From: CANJQH01 sp031368515
GTDB taxonomy: Bacteria > Chloroflexota > Anaerolineae > J036 > Brachytrichaceae
DNA length: 5,332 bases
Direction: 5' to 3'
Assembly: GCA_031368515.1 (NCBI GenBank)
Contig: JANMNW010000500.1
Location: 1 to 5,332, forward strand
Made by a program: the position numbers and the translations under genes. Positions 1 through 5,332 of this stretch are shown one piece after another (position 1 is the stretch's first letter; the number at the start of each line of letters is the position of its first letter). The notes beneath the pieces are model-generated. The model did no database searches. It saw only the letters and a program-made list of their open reading frames with translations, and was not told the DNA's origin.

Positions 1-1
1 C

Positions 2-619
2 GGCGCAATCTGGTGCAACGGCGATATTGTGCCGGGCACGAGCAACGTCTCGCGCCGCTTTTGCGTGATGGGTTTTTCGTACGAGCGCGGGGTGGGCGAG
101 ATGCTCGAGAACCTGGGCCACCGCATCGAGAACATCATGGAGCGTGTCTTTCGCGACATTCCCGACGCGCCGTCAGCCAGCGGACGCTGGGCGGTGGATG
201 GCGGGCAAAAAACGGACGACGGAGGACGGCTTGCACGGCTGTTTGGACGTAAGCCGTCGCCCGTGGAACCAACATCCCGCCACACGCCAGATCTGAGCGG
301 CAACTTATGGCGGCAGTTCATTCGCTATGACAAAACAAATCCCGGCGCGGCGCAATGCGGCAACGTGCACTTCGCGCCCAGCAGCCAGAGCGATTACGAC
401 TGGGGCAACACCGCCCACGTGCCGACCAATGCCGACGATTGGTTGAACTATCCGAATTTCACTGGCGAGGTCAAGATACAGAACTGCTCCGCTTGGGGCG
501 ATGGCGACATCCGTGTGCACCACATCTGGTGGATGCAACGTTTCCCGCATGTCGAGGGCATTACGCCGACCGGGATACAGAACAATTGGTGGGAATACAT
601 CTGTCAAATGTCCTTTTAG
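2..619 (+). CDS. C-terminal part of a conserved uncharacterised protein (5' end outside window)
   Basis: The frame is open from the left edge (first codons read GAIWCNGDIVPGTS) to a TAG at 617-619, giving about 205 residues. A GTG at 29 is possible, but the conserved-looking sequence upstream of it makes an internal start unlikely, so this is the tail of a longer protein. Visible landmarks are VMGFSYERGVGEMLENLGHR near residues 22-41, then a variable linker of about 50 residues rich in G, D, R and P, then an aromatic-rich block with NLWRQFIRYDKTNPG, CGNVHFAPSSQSDYDWGN, DDWLNYPNFTG, WGDGDIRVHHIWWM and a final NNWWEYI. From memory this pattern resembles a family of conserved hypothetical, probably secreted, proteins of Chloroflexota and relatives. 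I know of no assigned function and do not propose one. The His/Trp/Asp-rich C-terminal block could be a ligand- or metal-binding surface, but that is inference. The last 59 bases overlap the open frame of the opposing recombinase relic. Confidence 0.75.
   Translation, partial: GAIWCNGDIVPGTSNVSRRFCVMGFSYERGVGEMLENLGHRIENIMERVFRDIPDAPSASGRWAVDGGQKTDDGGRLARLFGRKPSPVEPTSRHTPDLSGNLWRQFIRYDKTNPGAAQCGNVHFAPSSQSDYDWGNTAHVPTNADDWLNYPNFTGEVKIQNCSAWGDGDIRVHHIWWMQRFPHVEGITPTGIQNNWWEYICQMSF
225..258. repeat. 8-bp inverted repeat in a GGACGACGG-like low-complexity tract inside the coding region
   Basis: GACGGCTT at 225-232 is matched by its exact reverse complement AAGCCGTC at 251-258, with an 18-base loop. 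It follows a purine-rich tract of repeated GGACG/GACGG units from about 213. The tract encodes the variable linker of the partial protein at 2-619, between its two conserved blocks. It may be an exonised copy of a dispersed intergenic repeat, but only one copy is visible here. Confidence 0.35.
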
Positions 620-1427
620 AGTTGTCCAAAGCGCAGGAAATCGTCAGCTTTTGACGGGTGGCCGTTAACCGCACGTCGAATGCATCCAGCGCCGCGCGTT
701 TGTCCTCAAACGTCGCCAGCTTCAGCCCGTCCAATGTATCGGCGCGAAAGGCCACGAGGTCGGCGATGCGCGACTCGGTAAATGTCGGTCGCTCAATCAG
801 CGCGGCCAGCCTCTCACGTTCTGCGCGCATGCCCGCGTGCCGCGCATCTACCGCGTCAATCTTGGCTCGTAGAGCGTTGGCAACCGCGCCGCCGTCGATC
901 AATAGGCTGACTTTATCGGCCAGCCGCGCGGCGTCGGCCTCCACTAAGCGGATTTCGTCTTCAATCTCTGCAATCTGTTCGCGCTGCGGCTCCACCGCGT
1001 CCAGCTCCGCGCGCTGTGCTTCGCGTAGCGCCTGCTCAAAGCCTGCGCCGGTCGTCAGCTCCAGCAGGTAATCCCATACAATTTTGTCCACATCGGCGCA
1101 CTTGATGGCCCGCTGCGTGCAGCGCTCGCACATCGGCCCGTAGAGCGCGCGCGTGTGTGAGCTACAGCGATAGGTCATCCGACCTGTTTCGGCCTTCGTG
1201 TGGCCGGTCATGGACATTTCGCACGTGCTGCATTTGATGCGGCCGCGCAATAGGTATTCGTTGCGGGTGTTATTGCGCGCCGATAGCGCGGCGTTGGTCT
1301 TGCGCTACACCTGCGCCGCGTCGAACGTCTCGCGGTCGATGATGGCCGGGACAGGCAGCACGATTTGCTCATCCAGCGGTCGCGGCCGCACCTTGCCCTT
1401 TACGATCACGGTTCGACCATAGCGATC
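561..1427 (-). pseudogene. Large serine recombinase, C-terminal relic with amber codon
   Basis: Reading leftwards from 1427, the frame gives RYGRTVIVKGKVRPRPLDEQ, then IVLPVPAIIDRETFDAAQV, a TAG at 1305-1307, then RKTNAALSARNNTRNEYLLRGRIKCSTC and on to a TAA at 561-563. The phrases PVPAIIDRETFDAAQ and NEYLLRGRIKC are hallmarks of the recombinase domain (PF07508) running into the zinc beta-ribbon (PF13408). The likely zinc ligands are the CxxC starting at 1232 and later Cys residues in YRCSSH and CERC. An E/R/A-rich stretch of about 100 residues follows, as expected for the coiled coil of large serine integrases. The N-terminal resolvase domain with the catalytic Ser is absent: beyond 1427 there is another stop (1428-1430) and no recognisable continuation in any frame. 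Full proteins are about 450-600 residues, so roughly half is missing. The stretch after the amber codon is open for 229 codons from a TTG at 1250. The real end of the recombinase-derived sequence is probably near 620-660, and the rest is read-through over the neighbouring gene's antisense strand. Confidence 0.82.
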
Positions 1428-1490
1428 CTATCTGCTCAAAGTGCTGAAGTGTGCCACGTTTTGATGCTCCAGCCCTGCGCCGCACCGCCT
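1428..1490. other. Short unassigned junction between recombinase relic and lipoprotein gene
   Basis: These 63 bases lie between the last recognisable recombinase codon and the lipoprotein stop. No minus-strand frame continues the recombinase: the in-frame reading (GLEHQNVAHFSTLSR then stop) has no resemblance to that family. No clear terminator hairpin was seen. It is probably the breakpoint region where the N-terminal half of the recombinase was lost. Confidence 0.4.
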
Positions 1491-2237
1491 TTATCCGATC
1501 CTGCCCCTCGAATTCCCCAGCGTTTTGCCCACTATTGATGAGTTTGCCCTGGGGTTGATCTGCTGCAAGCTCTGCACGATACGCCAAAACTCATCCAGGT
1601 AAGCACTATCGCAACCTGTCGAAATGCGCACGAGTTGGTCAATGCTAATAAACCGCCAATACACAACCTTCTCACATCCGGGCATGGCGCGCTCGATCAC
1701 CTCAAAAGCTTCCATGCCGCTAATCGTGTGACGTTTCGCGTTGCTGTCACTTGCCTCAATCCACACGCTGATTGTCTGAGGATTCACTTCCTCAGGGAAG
1801 TTGCGATATCTCAATCGCTCTTGCACTGATATGCCGAACGTCACAGTCACGGCAGGGTTCTTTGCCACATCGCCTGGTGAGCTAGGTTGCCAGCTTGCCA
1901 CTTGCTTAGGCTTGATCACGAGCAACTGATAACCATCATTTGTCTTCACCCAATCGGCGGGATAACTTAGCGCAACTTGATGTGCGGCGTTCGTATATCT
2001 CATCACAGGCGCGCTGATAGTACTAGTCAGGGTGGCAGTTCCAGATAACTGCTTGGAAACTACCGTGGCCTGTGAATGCTGCACAAGAGGAGCGCCTTCG
2101 CTGCTGCACGCACATATCACAATACTGGCAAGGATCGGCGCCACCACCCCGATTCCCACGCGCGATGTGAACTGAGTTACCAAAACCAAGGCATACCTAT
2201 TTGCCAGGATGATCCAAGCCCCGAATGATCGTAGCAC
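1491..2237 (-). CDS. Probable lipoprotein with PsbP/DUF1795-like domain
   Basis: The longest reading has 248 residues from a GTG at 2237. A hydrophobic segment (VGIGVVAPILASIVICAC, residues 27-44) ends in a lipobox-like I-C-A-C, followed by a Ser/Glu/Gly-rich linker, so Cys44 is the likely lipidated residue and the protein is probably anchored on the outer face of the membrane. Residues about 79-225 resemble PsbP/DUF1795-like domains: MRYTNAAHQVALSYPADW, a central VTVTFGISVQ strand, a GMEAFEVIER strand, and a closing YLDEFWRIVQSLQ helix. Cys188 and Cys209 could pair. The last 23 residues look like an extension with no family character. The start is uncertain. GTG 2237 gives a 43-residue leader and overlaps the upstream gene by 41 bases without a ribosome site. 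TTG 2189, just after the upstream TAG and behind a weak AGGT, gives a more usual 27-residue leader; GTG 2159 is also possible. It probably lies in an operon with the upstream secreted protein. No substrate or partner can be assigned. Confidence 0.72.
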   Translation of the reverse strand: MLRSFGAWIILANRYALVLVTQFTSRVGIGVVAPILASIVICACSSEGAPLVQHSQATVVSKQLSGTATLTSTISAPVMRYTNAAHQVALSYPADWVKTNDGYQLLVIKPKQVASWQPSSPGDVAKNPAVTVTFGISVQERLRYRNFPEEVNPQTISVWIEASDSNAKRHTISGMEAFEVIERAMPGCEKVVYWRFISIDQLVRISTGCDSAYLDEFWRIVQSLQQINPRANSSIVGKTLGNSRGRIG

Positions 2238-4746
2238 GGCTGTATGACATGCTGTTTTGTGGCGTCACCGTGCCGTCCGCACTCACCGTCGCGACATCCC
2301 ACACTTGATCATTTGAAATTGATCGGGGTCCAAAGTTGTATTGCGTGCCGCGATACCACAACGTCACACGTGGCGATGTCGGCCCCTGGCCGTGGTCGGA
2401 GTAGTAGTGCAGCTTGACCTGATACGTTCCGTTCTCAAGTTTCCCGAGCCGGATGTTCTCCACCGTGCATGACGTGATGCAGTCCACATCCAAGCGCGGG
2501 TCATCGCACCTGTTACCTGGCGTTCCCCAGTCCGGGCCGGGATTGCTGAAATACGTGTCGTCGCTGGAGAAAATTGCCCCACCGGGGCGAATCAAGTGCA
2601 GGTCAACGTCCGAGCCGCGCAGTGGCCAATCGAGACGAATGTGCAGGCGGATGTCGTCAGCAGCGTTAAAATTATCCGTCTCGCCTGTTGCAGCCTGATA
2701 CTTACCGTCGAAGTTGGTGTCCTCGCAGCCATCATCCGAACCGGTGTTGTTCGCGTAATCGTTGTCGCGATCTAGTTCCTTGCGCTGGCCATCACTATCT
2801 GCATCAGCCCCGCGTAGGCTGTAATTGCCGTTGGCGTCGAAGACGTATTCGCGAATGTCCAGCTTGTCATTGACTCTGTCCCCATCGGTGTCAGCATTGA
2901 TGGGGTTGAGATTGAACCGGTTGCGCTCGTCGAAGTCGCTGACGCCATCATTTTCAGAGTCGTCAATCGTGTCGGGGATGCTATCGCCATCGGCGTTTTC
3001 GTCGGAACGTGGCGTGACACTGGCTGGCGGAACATGATACTCGTCAATTTTCCATGAGCTATGCAACACCCATGAGCCCGTGGCAGTCATTGGGTCTATA
3101 CGATGGACAAACTTGAAAAACGGAAGATCAAGATAGCCATCGAGCACTACGCTATGGAGATAGGTAACGTTGTCTTCGACGACGAGCATAGGGCGATTCG
3201 CGTCAATAAAGCCCTTTATCTGGTCGAAGGTAGGCTTGCCTCGGCTGGATGTGACCGCATTGCCATTCATCGCCCAATCGAAAGTTTGGCAACCGCGCGT
3301 TGTACCCGGCCGGATATCGCCGTTTGGCCACAGTCCAATGCCATTACCTAAGTCGCCCTCCGGCGCGCCACCGCCGTAGGCGTAGAACGCGATGCGATCC
3401 TGGCTCAATTTGCCGCCGTGGTAGGCGACGATCATCGAGATGGATGCGCGCGTGCAATACAAGTTGTCGTGATTATTCGCGCGTACCGGTGTGCCATTGC
3501 CGGCAGTCGCGTCGCCATCGGTCTCATGTGCGGAATCCCAGCGCGCCTGCCCAGTTTCGGTATCGCCATCCAAATCCAGCATCATTGTGTCCTTGTGCTG
3601 AAGAGCTGGCGTCACACCGAGCAATACTTGAACGGCTTGAACCGACCCCGGAGACGTCGCCGGGGACACGTGCGAGGCTTCGGCTATCAGCGTGCTCGTA
3701 GCGACGAGCGTAACTGAAAATACAGGCGAAAACGTACTTTCCAACGCCCCCAGCGCTTTGGCTCGATAGTAGAACGTGCCATCGCTTAGCGGTGTGGGTG
3801 GCTGATATTGCGCATCGGGCACGTTCACCGCGACTTCAGGCGAACTGAACGCCGGATCGTTATCCACTTCCAACCGGTAGCCCGTGGCGTTGGGCGCGAC
3901 GAACCATCCAAATGTGATTTGATGATCGGTCGTGGTCGTGCCTGGTACGGGATTGCGGAAGAAGGGCGCAGGCAAACGATTTTCAACGCCTTGACTGGTT
4001 TCGGAGGGGCGATAGATGATCCAATTCGTCACTGCATCCGTCGCCTGGTTTGCGTAAATACCTAGCGAACCATCGGGGAGGAGTGAGTCGGCGCCGGGAA
4101 TAGCGTCAGTGCCCACATAAATGCCTTCGCCCCATGCACCTGCCCTCACAGCAGTCGTTGCGTCCGCAAGCGGGTTAGCCCCCCACGCCATAAAGCTGAT
4201 CAAGGCAGGTGGCGTTGGCTCTGCGGGTGGGCCGGGAACAACGGGGTTAAAAGGCGAGAAGTCTCGCACGATGATGGGCAGGTAAATCACGCCAATGAAA
4301 TCGTTGAGTCTGTAAAGCGCAACCTGATCTGCGTTGTCTTCGAAGATATTCACCAGGCCCGCCTGTGAATGCAGCGTAGCGACATTGTCGCTGAAGTTAT
4401 AGTCGTCATTAGCGCTGCCTAGCCCGTCGAAGATCACCACGATGAATGCACTAGGTGGCACTTCGGGCAGCGCATCCGGGATGCGATAGAAATTATTGTC
4501 TTCGTCCGTCAAACGAAAGCCGCGAACGTTGGCGGCGTTCGCGCCGGGGTTCTTTAACTCCACCCACTCGTAATTGCCCTGGCTGGGCTTGAAGCAGACT
4601 TCATTTATCTGAACATCAACTGCGGCTGTAACATGAGCCTGATCACTAGCAGTGATCGCTGAGAGCGGGCTGTTGGTGGCGACCAACGTCAACCCTATCC
4701 CCAGCAAAACGGAGAATGTCGAGCGAAAGTCAGGCCGCTTAGCCAT
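2197..4746 (-). CDS. Secreted multidomain protein: lamin-tail, Fn3-like, C39/papain-like peptidase, calcium repeats, DUF2135-like
   Basis: 849 residues from an ATG with a near-perfect ribosome site. Residues 1-30 form a signal peptide (positive MAKRPDFR, hydrophobic core, cut near PLSA-ITA). Residues about 46-160 are lamin-tail-like (INEVCFKPSQGNYEWVELKN, GFRLTDEDN), with a related stretch up to 257. Residues 259-348 are Fn3-like (TFGWFVAPNATGYRLEVDND). An Asp-rich loop DLDGDTETG (391-399) precedes a papain/C39-like domain (about 421-575): Cys431 in NLYCTRASISMIVAYHGG followed by LSQDRIA, His531 in HSVVLDGY, and Asp551 in RIDPMTATGSWV fit the Cys-His-Asp order. Residues 583-665 hold thrombospondin-type-3-like calcium loops (DENADGDSIPD, NADTDGDRVND, DADSDGQ). 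Residues about 697-828 resemble DUF2135/YfaP-like beta-sandwiches (LDWPLRGSDVDLHLIRPGG, RLDVDCITSC, NGTYQVKLHYYSDHG). The protein is probably exported and calcium-stabilised, and could be a cysteine peptidase or a non-catalytic relative. Target and activity are unknown. The lipoprotein gene follows immediately. Confidence 0.85.
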   Translation of the reverse strand: MAKRPDFRSTFSVLLGIGLTLVATNSPLSAITASDQAHVTAAVDVQINEVCFKPSQGNYEWVELKNPGANAANVRGFRLTDEDNNFYRIPDALPEVPPSAFIVVIFDGLGSANDDYNFSDNVATLHSQAGLVNIFEDNADQVALYRLNDFIGVIYLPIIVRDFSPFNPVVPGPPAEPTPPALISFMAWGANPLADATTAVRAGAWGEGIYVGTDAIPGADSLLPDGSLGIYANQATDAVTNWIIYRPSETSQGVENRLPAPFFRNPVPGTTTTDHQITFGWFVAPNATGYRLEVDNDPAFSSPEVAVNVPDAQYQPPTPLSDGTFYYRAKALGALESTFSPVFSVTLVATSTLIAEASHVSPATSPGSVQAVQVLLGVTPALQHKDTMMLDLDGDTETGQARWDSAHETDGDATAGNGTPVRANNHDNLYCTRASISMIVAYHGGKLSQDRIAFYAYGGGAPEGDLGNGIGLWPNGDIRPGTTRGCQTFDWAMNGNAVTSSRGKPTFDQIKGFIDANRPMLVVEDNVTYLHSVVLDGYLDLPFFKFVHRIDPMTATGSWVLHSSWKIDEYHVPPASVTPRSDENADGDSIPDTIDDSENDGVSDFDERNRFNLNPINADTDGDRVNDKLDIREYVFDANGNYSLRGADADSDGQRKELDRDNDYANNTGSDDGCEDTNFDGKYQAATGETDNFNAADDIRLHIRLDWPLRGSDVDLHLIRPGGAIFSSDDTYFSNPGPDWGTPGNRCDDPRLDVDCITSCTVENIRLGKLENGTYQVKLHYYSDHGQGPTSPRVTLWYRGTQYNFGPRSISNDQVWDVATVSADGTVTPQNSMSYSRATIIRGLDHPGK

Positions 4747-4751
4747 GATGG

Positions 4752-4759
4752 AACCTCCT
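4752..4759 (-). promoter_or_regulatory. Strong Shine-Dalgarno site of the multidomain secreted protein
   Basis: On the minus strand the sequence reads AGGAGGTTCCATCATG. AGGAGGTT is complementary to the 3' end of 16S rRNA over its whole length and sits 5 bases before the ATG at 4746 (7 from the GGAGG core). It fixes the start and suggests efficient translation. Confidence 0.85.
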
Positions 4760-4811
4760 GTGTGAAAGGCTATTTGCTAGTGAGGCTCAGTTGAAAAACA
4801 ACCAGAAAAAT

Positions 4812-4817
4812 ATTGTA
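4812..4817 (-). promoter_or_regulatory. Possible -10 element for the secreted-protein operon
   Basis: The minus strand reads TACAAT here, one mismatch from TATAAT, inside an AT-rich stretch about 65 bases before the ATG at 4746. No convincing -35 lies 16-18 bases upstream (the best fit is CTGCTT), so this is only a candidate. A transcript from here would have a leader of about 60 bases containing the strong ribosome site. Confidence 0.3.
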
Positions 4818-4846
4818 TCTCAACTTTAGACAAAAGCAGGTGAAAA

Positions 4847-4908
4847 GGCGAAACTGCCGCAGACTTGGTCGATGGATCAAATCATACGATAGATATGGCA
4901 GTTTCGCC
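4847..4908. repeat. Perfect 12-bp inverted repeat around a 38-base spacer
   Basis: GGCGAAACTGCC at 4847-4858 is exactly complementary to GGCAGTTTCGCC at 4897-4908. Pairing stops abruptly on both sides. The pair is flanked by AAAA on the left (4843-4846) and AAAAA on the right (4909-4913). Read on the minus strand, the stem is followed by TTTTCA, so it could act as a weak long-loop terminator insulating the operon from upstream minus-strand transcription. It could also be the terminal repeats of a tiny non-autonomous element with an AAAA target duplication, or a pair of regulator half-sites upstream of the candidate promoter. The sequence alone does not decide. Confidence 0.6.
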
Positions 4909-5332
4909 AAAAAGTGTTTCAGTGTTTGAACAATCATGAGATGCGGCGTTTGAGGTCATTGACGCGAAAGTGCAGAGCCCGATTGCGCGGGCGGCTGTGG
5001 AGATCAGTCAAAGCGAGTAGTTCAGTTCAGGTGTGCCTACGCCCCATCAACAAAAGGATTGAGCGGCGGCGGTAAGACGCGGATGCATAGCGCAACGAGC
5101 TGCTATCCCGTGGTTATGTGCATGGCGCGGATGGACATACGGTCGTGCATCGGTATTCTCTGATCGGGTGTGATGCACAGTAAGGGTTCCTGGGTCGGGC
5201 CACATGAATGTGTGCGCATTCCGATCGTAAGCACTCCGGCACTGATCAGGGCAGGGCAGTTGGCGCGTTTGAAGGCGGATCTTCACAGGCCGTGCAAACG
5301 ACTCGCCTACGCTTTGCCCGTCTGGTGCAGAG
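4909..5332. other. No supported gene; intergenic or degenerate sequence
   Basis: Both strands were read. The longest open frame (5047-5286 minus, open further to the window edge) has an amino-acid make-up rich in His, Arg, Pro and Cys, no family resemblance and no ribosome site. A short plus-strand open stretch around 4940-5026 (FEVIDAKVQSPIARAAVEIS) looks protein-like but is closed by stops on both sides. Small hairpins occur, for example GTGCATC at 5145-5151 with GATGCAC at 5172-5178, and GATCGG at 5162-5167 with CCGATC at 5221-5226, but they match no RNA family I know. This may be the decayed remains of a gene or mobile element, or a plain intergenic region. Confidence 0.45.

Noticed and set aside
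658..1071. Plus-strand 137-codon open frame, Ser/Ala/Arg-rich
   Set aside because: Antisense shadow of the recombinase coiled-coil region; low-complexity composition is typical of such shadows.
629..1467. Loose similarity between CAAAGCGCAGGAA...TTTTGA near 630-657 and CAAAGTGCTGAA...TTTTGA near 1436-1464, considered as a duplication flanking the recombinase relic
   Set aside because: Only about two thirds of positions match, with a gap; too weak to call attachment sites or a target duplication.
1369..1587. Minus-strand open frame of 72 codons bridging the recombinase relic and the lipoprotein gene
   Set aside because: It overlaps the 3' end of the lipoprotein gene and the start of the recombinase relic in another frame, and its sequence matches neither family.
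3300..3717. Plus-strand frames of 99-133 codons
   Set aside because: Antisense to the well-supported peptidase-like domain of the 849-residue protein.
4940..5026. Short plus-strand protein-like stretch FEVIDAKVQSPIARAAVEIS
   Set aside because: Closed by stop codons on both sides after about 28 codons, with no start, ribosome site or recognisable family.
5047..5286. Minus-strand open frame of 79 codons, open further to the window edge
   Set aside because: No ribosome site, unusual His/Arg/Pro-rich composition and no family resemblance; probably a chance frame in GC-rich DNA.

Overview
The window looks like an accessory stretch of a Gram-positive-like or monoderm environmental bacterium, most plausibly Chloroflexota. 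This rests on the protein style: a secreted protein combining a lamin-tail domain, an Fn3-like domain, a papain-like domain and calcium repeats; a small lipoprotein; and a conserved secreted hypothetical with motifs such as VMGFSYERG. That assignment is recognition from memory, not a database result.

Layout from left to right. (1) Positions 2-619 (+) hold the 3' end of a gene that starts before the window, an uncharacterised conserved protein. (2) Positions 561-1427 (-) hold the C-terminal relic of a large serine recombinase: the end of the recombinase domain, the zinc beta-ribbon and a coiled coil. It has an in-frame amber codon and lacks the N-terminal catalytic domain. It lies against and slightly over the 3' end of gene 1. 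(3) Positions 1491-2237 (-) encode a probable lipoprotein with a PsbP/DUF1795-like fold. (4) Positions 2197-4746 (-) encode an 849-residue secreted multidomain protein: signal peptide, lamin-tail domain, Fn3-like domain, C39/papain-like cysteine peptidase core, thrombospondin-type-3-like calcium repeats and a DUF2135-like beta-sandwich. It has an excellent ribosome binding site. (5) Positions 4747-5332 hold no gene I can support, but do contain a perfect 12-bp inverted repeat and a probable leader/promoter region for gene 4.

Genes 4 and 3 are transcribed in that order and overlap or abut at the 4-stop/3-start junction, so they probably form a two-gene operon for extracytoplasmic proteins. The recombinase relic sits just downstream of this operon and tail-to-tail with gene 1, and marks an old integration or recombination junction. 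No tRNA, rRNA, CRISPR array or intact insertion sequence was found.
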